NCBI GenBank assembly: GCA_964550795.1
Contig: CAZKBH010000001.1
Location: 161,270-225,269 of the forward strand
DNA length: 64,000 nt
Source: M3007 sp964550795
Lineage (GTDB): Bacteria > Bacteroidota > Bacteroidia > Chitinophagales > Saprospiraceae
Reading direction: 5' to 3'
Of the stretch, positions 25,294 to 33,858 are shown in pieces; the first letter of the stretch is position 1, and the number at the start of each line of letters is the position of its first letter. The notes under the pieces were generated by a model. It saw only the letters and a program-made list of their open reading frames with translations, searched no databases and was not told the origin of the DNA. The position numbers and the translations under genes are program-made.

Positions 25294-26996
25294 TCACTCA
25301 CTCACCTCCGACAGATTCGGTTCTCCCAGCTCATGTTCCGCAAAGGCAGGGTTCAGTTTTCCCACCAGACTCTGGAATATTTTCTCCCGAATCACATCCG
25401 CCGTAATCGGGAAACCATCGTAGTTCAGAATGGAAGTTAACTTGGCCGGGTTTACACCCAATTCATTGACAATCAAGGACTTGAATTGCGCATCCCGGTT
25501 TTGTTCTACAATAAAAACGCGTTGGTGCGTATCAATGAATTGCTGCACCTCCGTATTGAACGGAAAGGATTTTACCCGAATAGCGTCCAGCGTAATGCCC
25601 TGAGCTTGTAGCAAATCCTGCGCTTCAATGGCAGCATACGTCGTTGTGCCAAAAAACAGCATCCCAAATGCACTCGTTTTTTCATCCTGGTAGAATTCAG
25701 GTCCCGGCACGTATTGCTTAGCGGTCTCCCATTTTTTTACCAAACGGTCCATGTTGCGCACATACGCCGCGCCCTCCTCCGTGTACACCGCGTACTCATC
25801 CCTCGAGGTGCCACGCGTGAAAAACGAACCCTTGGTTGGGTGCGTGCCTGGAATGGTGCGATAGGTAATGCCGTCGCCGTCCACGTCAAGGTAGCGTCCG
25901 AAACGTTCCGCAGCGGCCTCCAGATCTTCGGCGGTCAACACCTTGCCGCGATCGAACACGCGGCTATCGTCCCATTGAAGCGGGGGCGACATATTTTCAT
26001 TCATCCCAAGATCGAGGTCGGTCATGACAAGGACGGGCGTTTGCAAGCGCTCGGCCAAATCAAACGCATCGCTCATCATAGAAAAGCACCCGGCGCGGGT
26101 GCTCGGGAACAAAAGCACCTGCTTGGTGTCGCCATGCGATGCATAAGCGGCGATGAGAATGTCTGATTGTTGCGTGCGTGTGGGCATTCCCGTGCTGGGG
26201 CCGCCGCGCTGCACATCCACCAGAACCGTTGGTATTTCAGCGAAATAAGCCAGTCCCAAGAACTCGCTCATCAGCGAAACGCCCGGACCGCTGGTCGCCG
26301 TGAACGAACGGGCACCATTCCAGTTGGCGCCAATCACTACGCCGATGGCAGCGAGCTCGTCTTCCGCTTGCACAATGGCAAAGTTGTTTTTGCCCGTTAC
26401 AGGATCTACGCGGAGTTTTTTGGCGTATTTACCANNNNNNNNNNGGCATGGACGTACTGAATACCCATGTCCATGGCCTCGTAGTTGGCCGTAATCAGCT
26501 TGTCCTTGCCCTTGAATTTTTGTTGAATGATTCCGTGCAGTACCTCCAGTTCAATGTTGAGCAAGGCGGAAAGTGCCCCGACATACACCATGTTTTTGAG
26601 CAACTGGCGTTGGCGCGGGTCCTGAAACTTGTCCATGCACAGCTGCATCATCGGGATGCCGAGGTAGGTGATGTCGTCTCGGAGAAAATCCTTGTATAGT
26701 TCCTTCGTGCTGTCGTAGAGGAAGTAACCACCCGGTTTCACGTTGGCGATATCCTTGGGCATACTCTGCGGGTTCACGCTCAGCATGATGTCCACGCCAT
26801 CGCGACGGCCCAGGTAGCCTTTTTCACTCACGCGCACCTCGTACCAGGTCGGCAGACCCTGAATATTCGAAGGGAAAATGTTTTTGGGCGACACTGGAAT
26901 GCCCATGCGGAAGATTGCCTTGGCAAACATATCGTTTGCGCTGGCCGAGCCGGTGCCGTTTACGTTGGCAAAGCGAATGACGAAGTCGTTTAGCAC
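25294..26996 (-). CDS. korA: 2-oxoacid:acceptor oxidoreductase alpha subunit (gamma-alpha fusion), interrupted by a gap
   Basis: GTG 26996 opens the N-terminal gamma-like domain (FANVNGTGSASANDMFAKAIFRMG). It reads through 184 codons to the N run at 26435-26444, then resumes in another frame with GKYAKKLRVDPVTGKNNFAIVQAEDELAAIG and continues to the stop. The alpha domain has SGPGVSLMSEFLG and QRGGPSTGMPTRTQQSD. About 563 residues are visible against the usual 610-620, and the conserved YPITPS segment that precedes the LRVDPVTGKN block is absent, so the gap must hide about 50 codons. GTG is the only start after an in-frame stop at 27006-27008. The gene itself is probably intact. Confidence 0.9.
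26435..26444. other. assembly gap (10 N) inside korA
   Basis: Ten N. The reading frames on both sides are joined only if the true length is 2 modulo 3, and missing conserved sequence points to roughly 150 bases rather than 10. Confidence 0.95.
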
Positions 26997-27008
26997 GGAT
27001 TTTAATTA

Positions 27009-27036
27009 AATGATGGATGATGAATGATGGATGATG
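27009..27036. repeat. 14-bp direct repeat x2 upstream of korA
   Basis: AATGATGGATGATG occurs twice head to tail in the 42-base gap between the korA start and the MNT stop. It forms most of the korA 5' leader. The internal period is 7 rather than 9. Confidence 0.85.
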
Positions 27037-27038
27037 AA

Positions 27039-27356
27039 TCACTTAATTTCCACCCCAGTCCGCTTAATTTCCTCGACAAATGGATCGTCCTCTTCCAATC
27101 GTTGGGCAGGAAAAGTATGCGTCTCGATGGACATAAACTTCGGCATTACATGCAGGCTGCGAAACCGCTCTTTGTCAAGCGCAGCCAAGCCGATAAAATC
27201 ATCCGCAAAAAGTGCAAGGTCAATATCTGACCATTCGTGCTGCTGGTTGTGGGCAAATGAACCAAACAAAATGGCCCTTTGTACCCCCACACCCAAGGCA
27301 CGGACTTCCCGCAGGTAGTCTTGAGCAATTTTTAAGGCAGCTGATTGAGTAACCAT
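27039..27356 (-). CDS. MNT-domain nucleotidyltransferase (antitoxin-like)
   Basis: A 105-residue minimal nucleotidyltransferase. It has GSFAHNQQHEWSDIDLALF (GS motif and the two catalytic Asp) and a further acidic residue downstream (IETHTF region), so the full active site may be present. MNT proteins paired with HEPN proteins act as antitoxins that AMPylate or otherwise neutralise a HEPN ribonuclease. The HEPN gene lies just upstream on the same strand and overlaps it by 25 bases, the standard layout. The order is HEPN then MNT. Confidence 0.85.
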   Translation of the reverse strand: MVTQSAALKIAQDYLREVRALGVGVQRAILFGSFAHNQQHEWSDIDLALFADDFIGLAALDKERFRSLHVMPKFMSIETHTFPAQRLEEDDPFVEEIKRTGVEIK

Positions 27357-27724
27357 AATCTTAATGATTCAACTTCTTGTAAGAGTACTTCGGTGTGTGG
27401 TTGGTCACAGATTTTAAAAATCACAAACTGATAATCAGGGTATCGGCCTTCCATTTGGTAGTCGTTCATCTTATCCAACAAAAGTAAGTCTTCGGCAGAA
27501 AATGTGAGCTGTGTTAGACTTGCCAAACGAACTAAGTTGTGGGTTCTTGGAGGATGATCGCTTTCGTTGTCCTTAACAAAGTGCGCTTTTAAGATCTTTT
27601 CGAGCACTAAATGCGCAAAAAACAGCGAATGTGGGTAATTGCCTTTATCAAACAGGTTCGTTACTACTACCCAGTCCTTATCTGCGGCTTGTTTCCAGTA
27701 TTCGATGTACTCTAGTTTGGTCAT
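27332..27724 (-). CDS. HEPN domain protein (toxin-like partner of MNT)
   Basis: A 130-residue all-helical HEPN protein, start ATG 27724 (MTKLEYIEYWKQAADKDW), a typical HEPN opening helix. The second and third helices carry SLFFAHLVLEKILKAHFV and the segment PPRTHNLVRLASL, where the family has its R-x4-6-H nuclease motif or its P-x-THDL relic. The Rx4-6H spacing is not clear here, so RNase activity is uncertain. The open frame extends to 27931 but upstream residues look non-coding. It overlaps the MNT gene by 25 bases, so the two form one toxin-antitoxin-like unit. Confidence 0.85.
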   Translation of the reverse strand: MTKLEYIEYWKQAADKDWVVVTNLFDKGNYPHSLFFAHLVLEKILKAHFVKDNESDHPPRTHNLVRLASLTQLTFSAEDLLLLDKMNDYQMEGRYPDYQFVIFKICDQPHTEVLLQEVESLRLWLLNQLP

Positions 27725-27741
27725 GTTTATTTTTAAAGCAC

Positions 27742-27837
27742 TTACGCCGCCTGAAAGCGCACCACTTCCATATCTACCCCATTTTTCATTGCTTGTTTCA
27801 TCGCAGATTCTACACTCAAGACGATTGGAGCAGCTTG
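27742..27837 (-). other. possible 31-codon gene remnant upstream of the HEPN gene
   Basis: Read on the minus strand, this stretch is open between stops and encodes APIVLSVESAMKQAMKNGV followed by DMEVVRFQAA, which looks protein-like and unlike the surrounding shadow frames. There is no room for a full gene. It may be the C-terminus of a lost gene or a 19-residue peptide starting at an internal ATG. Support is weak. Confidence 0.2.
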
Positions 27838-27934
27838 TCACTATCGCATTTTGAAGCGCAATAATAGTTAACTTGGTGAACAAGCGCAATCTTTTGTGTT
27901 GCGGCTTGTTCACCAGATTATTATTTGGCAAAAA

Positions 27935-30073
27935 CTACTGCTTCAAAACTTTGCGCACAAAACCACTTGAACCCGTTTGAACGGTGATAAAATAGGTGCC
28001 TGTGGGCAAATTACGCAGATCAATGGGTAGCGCAATTATTTGGTTATCAACGGTTTGGCTGGATATTTGCCGTTGGCTGCTGTCTGAAAGCGTGATGGTT
28101 GTGCGGCCCGTGTTTTCCAGTTCCATCTCCAACAAAACACTGTTTTCGGTCGGATTGGGCGAAAGCGAAAACTTCCGGACGTTGGCGGGTAGTTTGGTGC
28201 TCGTCACGACGATCGAGATTTCTGCGCTGTTCACGCATCCAACCAGATCCGTCACTTCTATTTGATACTGTCCGCTTTGCTCGGCCACGAACACAGGGTT
28301 TGTAGCGCCAGGGATCAGCATTTGCTCAAAAAACCATTGTACACTGGCATTGCCCGGGTTGATGGTCGCGGTAATGACATCTCCCACTGAAGCCAGAGAA
28401 ATCGTGGGTGCCGGGAAGACCGTTACGAGCACGGGTGCAGAAAGTTCGGAATTGCATCCTTGTCCTATCAATTGCACTTGATAAGTGCCCGTTTCCTGCA
28501 CAAAAAACGTTCCGCCTGGATTCGATAAAACCGGAACGCCATTTATAAACCATTGGTGTGCAAATCCCGCGGGTGGCTGTGCCAGGCCGAAATTGATGGC
28601 TTGGCCCTGGCACATTGCGGTATCAATCAAAGGCATCAGGGGCGCAGCAGGACCGGCATTTGCAATTTCGAAGGTGTCGCGGCGAATGCAGTTGTTACCG
28701 TCCTTTATTTCTACGGTGTAAGTACCAGGGTTAAGCCCGGAGAGGTTTTGAGTTGTAGCGCCTGTGGACCAGATATAAGTGGCAGTGCCAGCAGCCCCGC
28801 TTGTGTTGAGGCTGATTGCACCAGCCATAGAACCAGTACAAACGGCTGGGCCAGCAGTCCCCGTCACCTGAAATGGGGAACACAATTCGCGAATGCGCTG
28901 AATTCTGCCCGAGGACAACAACGCGACATACAATTCGCCCTTGCTGTCCTCCCCAAACGAGCTGTATTCGTACCCGGAAAAAGTAGCTAATACACTGGTT
29001 GTGAAGGTTCCATTGGCGTTGCGCCGGGAATACCACCAGCGCCCGCTGCAATAGTCTGCAAACAAATAACAACCGTACAAATCTGGAAACTGACTTCCGC
29101 GATAAACGAATCCGCCCGTGACAGAACAGCCATTTCCACCAGAGTGTCCATATTGAAAAAATGGCGCGGTGTAGGCACTGGCGGGTTGGCAACCATTTGT
29201 ATTGAAAGGGTTGTTCCCTTCGTAGCAGCGCCAGCCATAATTGCGACCGGGGGTGTTGGCGGGTTCATAATTCAGTTCTTCCCACTGGTTTTGTCCCACA
29301 TCTGCAATCCACATATCACCGTTAAGCGCATCGAAGGAAAAACGCCATGGATTCCGCCAGCCCAGCGACCAGATTTCGGGGAAATAGTCGGCATTGCCCA
29401 CAAAAGGGTTGTTGGGAGGCACCACATAGGGCTGCGATGCACTGCTGTTGTTCACATCAATGCGCAAAATTTTGCCCAAAAAGGTCTTTTTGGTTTGCCC
29501 ATAGTTTTGGGGGTCTCCACCGGATCCACCGTCACCCACAGAGATATACAGGTGACCATCCGGGCCGAATTTGATGCAACCTCCATTGTGATTCCAATAG
29601 GGTTGACTCTGTTCAATAATCTTTAATTCGGAATTTGGATCAGCCTCGTTCGGATTGTTGGCTTTGACCGAAAAACGAGCAACCCGCGTGTCTCCAGCAC
29701 CAAGTTTGGTATAGTTGACGTAAAAATAGCCGTTTTCGGCATAATTTGGGTCGAAGGCAAGGCCAAGTAAGCCCTGCTCATTTTGGTTGGAATTTACCCG
29801 AGCGTCAATGTCCAAAAAGATGTTTAATTTATTTCCAAGACTGTCGAGTACCCAAATTTTACCTTCCCGTTCTACCACGAATAAGCGGCTGTCGCCACAA
29901 TTAGCAATGTCAACGGGCAGGTCAAAACCAGTGGCGAAATTGACCAGTTGGATTTTCGGTTGGGCCACGAGGTAAAGCGGGGAGAGCAAAAGGCACGCAG
30001 TCGTCCACACCGCAATCAAGACTATGACGCGTAAAAAGACTGTGGCGGGTAAGAGGAAGTTTAATTTTTTCAT
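27935..30073 (-). CDS. secreted PQQ-dependent sugar dehydrogenase-like protein, T9SS (short paralogue)
   Basis: A 712-residue secreted protein. The signal segment is residues 1-38 from ATG 30073. The GDSH-type six-bladed propeller (about 40-375) has NEQGLLGLAFDPNYAENGYFYVNYT, NHNGGCIKFGPDGHLYISVGDGGSGGDP and GWRNPWRFSFDALNGDMWIADVGQNQWEE. These are soluble aldose/glucose dehydrogenase landmarks, including the His and Arg near the cofactor. SprB-type and Ig-like segments follow (SGAAGTATYIWSTGATTQNL). A type A T9SS domain ends it (FSLSPNPTENSVLLEME to VRKVLKQ). The next gene is a paralogue sharing 503 identical bases. Probable role: extracellular sugar oxidation. Confidence 0.88.
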   Translation of the reverse strand: MKKLNFLLPATVFLRVIVLIAVWTTACLLLSPLYLVAQPKIQLVNFATGFDLPVDIANCGDSRLFVVEREGKIWVLDSLGNKLNIFLDIDARVNSNQNEQGLLGLAFDPNYAENGYFYVNYTKLGAGDTRVARFSVKANNPNEADPNSELKIIEQSQPYWNHNGGCIKFGPDGHLYISVGDGGSGGDPQNYGQTKKTFLGKILRIDVNNSSASQPYVVPPNNPFVGNADYFPEIWSLGWRNPWRFSFDALNGDMWIADVGQNQWEELNYEPANTPGRNYGWRCYEGNNPFNTNGCQPASAYTAPFFQYGHSGGNGCSVTGGFVYRGSQFPDLYGCYLFADYCSGRWWYSRRNANGTFTTSVLATFSGYEYSSFGEDSKGELYVALLSSGRIQRIRELCSPFQVTGTAGPAVCTGSMAGAISLNTSGAAGTATYIWSTGATTQNLSGLNPGTYTVEIKDGNNCIRRDTFEIANAGPAAPLMPLIDTAMCQGQAINFGLAQPPAGFAHQWFINGVPVLSNPGGTFFVQETGTYQVQLIGQGCNSELSAPVLVTVFPAPTISLASVGDVITATINPGNASVQWFFEQMLIPGATNPVFVAEQSGQYQIEVTDLVGCVNSAEISIVVTSTKLPANVRKFSLSPNPTENSVLLEMELENTGRTTITLSDSSQRQISSQTVDNQIIALPIDLRNLPTGTYFITVQTGSSGFVRKVLKQ
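28926..29428. repeat. 503-bp tract identical to 32679-33181
   Basis: By eye, every base of this stretch equals the stretch 3753 bases downstream, within the propeller domain of the two paralogues. The first mismatches are G28925/A32678 and G29429/C33182. Identity stays high but imperfect outside it. The two copies are direct repeats about 3.75 kb apart. Confidence 0.9.
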
Positions 30074-30187
30074 GGGAAAAATTTGATTGAAAAGAAGCCT
30101 TAAATGAAAATCAAGACCTTTCATTTATCGTCAACGCAAAGTGGTTTTGAAATAAGATGTCTGCGAAACAACAGGAGACGGGCCAAA

Positions 30188-33100
30188 TCACTTTTTCACC
30201 AGTTTCCGCACAAAACTTCCGTTTTCCATTGTTACCATTAGAAAGTAAGTGCCGATGGGTAAGTTGCTCAGGTCAATTGGCAACGTAATTTCTTGACCTT
30301 CAACGGCATTGACATACACTTGTCGCTGGCTGGTATCGGTCAGGGAAAGTTTGATGTGCTGGTTTTTCTCCAATTCCATTTCCAACAAAATAGTGTACTC
30401 CGAAGGGTTAGGTGAAAGCGAAAAACGGCGCACAGCGCTCGGAAATTTGCTACTCCCGATCAAGAAATGAACCTCGTCAGAGATATACTGGCATCCATTA
30501 GGAGAGGTAACCTGGAGGCTGTAAATTCCTTCCTGCGTCGCGATATGATACGTCCCTGTAGCACCTGGTACAGGTTGGCCATAGTAGAGCCATTGGCACA
30601 CAGAGCAGGGCGACAAAGCGTAAAGGCTGTCATAATTGGATTCTATCAATGGTTCAATCGGGGTATCTGCCAGGATGCTGACTACTTGAGAAGAATTCAG
30701 ACATACCGGATCATTTATAATAACGGTATAGTTGCCTGGCATTGTAATTTCAATGGTGGCGGTAGAGTCCGAAGTATTGGTGGTTGCAACAATGTCAGAC
30801 CCATTGTACCACGTCAATGTAGCGGGCACGGGGAGGTTGGTGGCAATCAACTGAACCGTTTCATTGGGACAAATCACGGTGTCACTTACCGTCAGGTTTG
30901 GATTATCCGGCCCGACTCTGATGACACTAATAATGGCGGATTGAGCCAGGCATGTTGCATCATTTATGATGATGGAATAGTTGCCGGGTTCCGTAATTTC
31001 TAGAGTGGCGATTGAATCAGTCGCATTTGTGGTGGCCACAATGTTTGCCCCATTAAACCAAGTCAATATACTGGGCACGGGCAAGCCGCTCGCGATTAAA
31101 TCTACCGAGCCAATGAGACAAATTATGGTATCGCTCGCGCTCAGGATTGGATTATCCGGCCCAATCCTTGCGACTGTAACAATAGAAGAGGGCGTCGGAC
31201 AAAGGGCATCGTTTATTACCACATAATAGTCTCCCGGCTGAATTATATCAAGTGTGGCGGTCGAATCCAACGCATTTGTAGTCGCCATAATATTTGGTCC
31301 ATTAAACCAGGTTAATGTGCTCGGTACCACTAGGTTGCTGGCGGTCAGTTGTACCGATCCATTGACACAGATTACCAGGTCGCTCGCGTTCAGGATTGGA
31401 CTGTCCGGGCCTATAGTTTCAATACTAACAATGGAGGAGGGGGCCAGGCAAAGTGCATCGTTTATGACGACCGAATAGTTACCGGGCGCTGTTATAATAA
31501 GCGTGTCGGTCGAAGCGGAAGCGATCGTGGTTGCCACAATATTTGCCCCGTTATACCAAATCAGTGTGCTCGGCACCGGCAGGTTACTAGCAATCAGTTG
31601 AGCCGAACCAGTCGTGCAAATTACCGAGTCACTGGCAGTCAGGATTGGATTGTCTGGCCCAATCAGTACCACAGGTACGATGTCAGAGGTGGCAGGGCAA
31701 AACGAATCATCAACTATTACGGAATAGTTTCCCGGCTGCGTTACATCGAGTGTGACGGTTGAAGTCGAAGCATTTGTGGTTGTCACAATATTTGCCCCAT
31801 TATACCAGGTCAAAGTACTGGGGACGGGCAGATTGCTTGCGGTCAATTGTACCGTGCCGTTGGGGCAAATGACGGAGGCACTCGCACTGAGGCCTGGATT
31901 GTCAGGTCCGATCTTTACAATACTTACGATGGAGGAGGAAACCAGACAATTCGGATCGTTTATGGTTACGGAATAGTCTCCGGGCTGCGTTATTTCAAGT
32001 GTAGCAGTCGAAGCTGAAGCATTTGTGGTTGCCACAATGTCTGCTCCATTATACCAGGTTAAAGTACTGGGCACGGGCAGATTGCTGGCGGTAAGTATTG
32101 CTGAGCCAATGGCACAGATTACCGAGTCGCTCGCAATCAGGGTTGGATTGTCCGGCCCAATTTTCACGATATTTACGATGGAGGAGGAGGCCGGGCAAAG
32201 GGTATCGTTTACAATGACGGAATAATCTCCCGGCTGTGTTACTTCAAGCGTATCAGCCGAAGATGAAGCACTGGAAGTCGCCACAATATTAGGCCCATTA
32301 TACCAGGTTAAATTACTGTTTACGGCTAAGTTGCCAGCGGTCAGTTGTACCAGGCCATTGGCGCAAATGGTCGAGTCGCTCGCATATAGGCTTGGATAAT
32401 CTGGCCCAATCTCTACGATTTCAAAAGTGTCGCGCCTGAGGCAATTATTCCCGTCTTTTACTTCAACTGAAAAGATTCCCGTACCAAGTCCGACTAGATT
32501 TTGGCTTGTTGCGCCATTCGACCATGTGTAGGTTACTGTGCCTGTCGCACCCGTCGCTGTCAAACTAATCTCGCCAGCCGAAGAGCCAGCGCAAATTCCA
32601 GGACTTGCCATGCCAGAAACTTGAAATGGAGAGCACAGTTCCCTTACTTTTTGCACTCTGCCCGAAGACAACAACGCAACATACAATTCGCCCTTGCTGT
32701 CCTCCCCAAACGAGCTGTATTCGTACCCGGAAAAAGTAGCTAATACACTGGTTGTGAAGGTTCCATTGGCGTTGCGCCGGGAATACCACCAGCGCCCGCT
32801 GCAATAGTCTGCAAACAAATAACAACCGTACAAATCTGGAAACTGACTTCCGCGATAAACGAATCCGCCCGTGACAGAACAGCCATTTCCACCAGAGTGT
32901 CCATATTGAAAAAATGGCGCGGTGTAGGCACTGGCGGGTTGGCAACCATTTGTATTGAAAGGGTTGTTCCCTTCGTAGCAGCGCCAGCCATAATTGCGAC
33001 CGGGGGTGTTGGCGGGTTCATAATTCAGTTCTTCCCACTGGTTTTGTCCCACATCTGCAATCCACATATCACCGTTAAGCGCATCGAAGGAAAAACGCCA

Positions 33101-33775
33101 TGGATTCCGCCAGCCCAGCGACCAGATTTCGGGGAAATAGTCGGCATTGCCCACAAAAGGGTTGTTGGGAGGCACCACATACGGCTGCGATGCACTGCTG
33201 TTGTTCACATCAATGCGCAAAATTTTGCCCAAAAAAGTCTTTTTGTTTTGCCCATAGTTTTGGGGGTCTCCACCGGATCCACCGTCTCCCAAGGAGATGT
33301 ACAAGAAACCATCCGGGCCGAATTTGATGCAACCTCCGTTGTGATTCCAGTAGGGTTGACTTTGTTCAATAATCTTTAATTCGGAATTTGGATCTGCTTC
33401 GTTCGGATTGTTGGCTTTGACCGAAAAACGAGCAACACGGGTATCTCCAGCGCCGTTTTTGGTATAATTGACGTAAAAATATCCGTTTTCGGCGTAATTT
33501 GGGTCGAAGGCAAGTCCAAGAAGCCCCTGCTCATTTTGGTTGGAATTTACCCGAGCGTCAATGTCCAAAAAGATGTTTAATTTATTTCCAAGACTGTCGA
33601 GTACCCAAATTTTACCTTCCCGTTCTACCACGAATAAGCGGCTGTCGCCACAATTTGCGATGTCAACAGGCAGGTCAAAACCAGTGGCGAAATTTACCAA
33701 TTGGATTCTAGGTTGTGCAAACAAAAAAAGGGGAAAAAAAACGAAAGCGAGCGTAAGTAATCTATGCATAATCAA
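30188..33775 (-). CDS. secreted PQQ-dependent sugar dehydrogenase-like protein with seven 83-residue repeats, T9SS
   Basis: A 1195-residue paralogue of the preceding gene. It has a signal peptide to about residue 20 (FPLFLFAQ), a propeller domain nearly identical to its neighbour, a SprB-like segment (SATGATGTVTYTWSNGATSQNL), then seven tandem 83-residue repeats at residues 457-1037. Each repeat starts GPDNPxLxASDSVIC and holds TWYNGANIVATTNAS, a GDYSV-type strand and a second Cys, suggesting Ig-like domains with one disulfide. A type A T9SS sorting domain closes it (FSLSPNPSEYTILLEME). The repeats probably form a stalk that holds the enzyme away from the cell surface; that role is inferred. 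Confidence 0.88.
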   Translation of the reverse strand: MIMHRLLTLAFVFFPLFLFAQPRIQLVNFATGFDLPVDIANCGDSRLFVVEREGKIWVLDSLGNKLNIFLDIDARVNSNQNEQGLLGLAFDPNYAENGYFYVNYTKNGAGDTRVARFSVKANNPNEADPNSELKIIEQSQPYWNHNGGCIKFGPDGFLYISLGDGGSGGDPQNYGQNKKTFLGKILRIDVNNSSASQPYVVPPNNPFVGNADYFPEIWSLGWRNPWRFSFDALNGDMWIADVGQNQWEELNYEPANTPGRNYGWRCYEGNNPFNTNGCQPASAYTAPFFQYGHSGGNGCSVTGGFVYRGSQFPDLYGCYLFADYCSGRWWYSRRNANGTFTTSVLATFSGYEYSSFGEDSKGELYVALLSSGRVQKVRELCSPFQVSGMASPGICAGSSAGEISLTATGATGTVTYTWSNGATSQNLVGLGTGIFSVEVKDGNNCLRRDTFEIVEIGPDYPSLYASDSTICANGLVQLTAGNLAVNSNLTWYNGPNIVATSSASSSADTLEVTQPGDYSVIVNDTLCPASSSIVNIVKIGPDNPTLIASDSVICAIGSAILTASNLPVPSTLTWYNGADIVATTNASASTATLEITQPGDYSVTINDPNCLVSSSIVSIVKIGPDNPGLSASASVICPNGTVQLTASNLPVPSTLTWYNGANIVTTTNASTSTVTLDVTQPGNYSVIVDDSFCPATSDIVPVVLIGPDNPILTASDSVICTTGSAQLIASNLPVPSTLIWYNGANIVATTIASASTDTLIITAPGNYSVVINDALCLAPSSIVSIETIGPDSPILNASDLVICVNGSVQLTASNLVVPSTLTWFNGPNIMATTNALDSTATLDIIQPGDYYVVINDALCPTPSSIVTVARIGPDNPILSASDTIICLIGSVDLIASGLPVPSILTWFNGANIVATTNATDSIATLEITEPGNYSIIINDATCLAQSAIISVIRVGPDNPNLTVSDTVICPNETVQLIATNLPVPATLTWYNGSDIVATTNTSDSTATIEITMPGNYTVIINDPVCLNSSQVVSILADTPIEPLIESNYDSLYALSPCSVCQWLYYGQPVPGATGTYHIATQEGIYSLQVTSPNGCQYISDEVHFLIGSSKFPSAVRRFSLSPNPSEYTILLEMELEKNQHIKLSLTDTSQRQVYVNAVEGQEITLPIDLSNLPIGTYFLMVTMENGSFVRKLVKK
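30665..32407. repeat. seven in-frame 249-bp coding repeats
   Basis: Seven contiguous units of exactly 249 bases, each encoding 83 residues, with no indels between units. Protein identity between units is high but far from complete, so the array is older than the 503-bp identical tract upstream in the same gene. The unit boundary GGG of the first GPD codon is at 32407-32405. Confidence 0.92.
32679..33181. repeat. 503-bp tract identical to 28926-29428
   Basis: Second copy of the identical tract described at 28926-29428, lying in the propeller domain of the long paralogue. Confidence 0.9.
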
Positions 33776-33807
33776 CGGGTTAAAAAATTATGAATCGGCG
33801 GTTTTTT

Positions 33808-33858
33808 CTCAACTCTCAACTTCTCAACTTCTCAACTCTCAACTTCTCAACTCTCAAC
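33808..33858. repeat. seven CTCAAC units with 7-8 bp period at the GH3 3' end
   Basis: CTCAACT and CTCAACTT alternate seven times without a break. The array covers the spacer and runs 12 bases into the GH3 gene, where on the minus strand it supplies the last codons (V-E-S) and the TGA stop. Confidence 0.88.

Noticed and set aside
30665..32407. Plus-strand open frames opposite the 83-residue repeats
   Set aside because: They are shadows of the repeat array; the minus strand carries the signal peptide and sorting domain.
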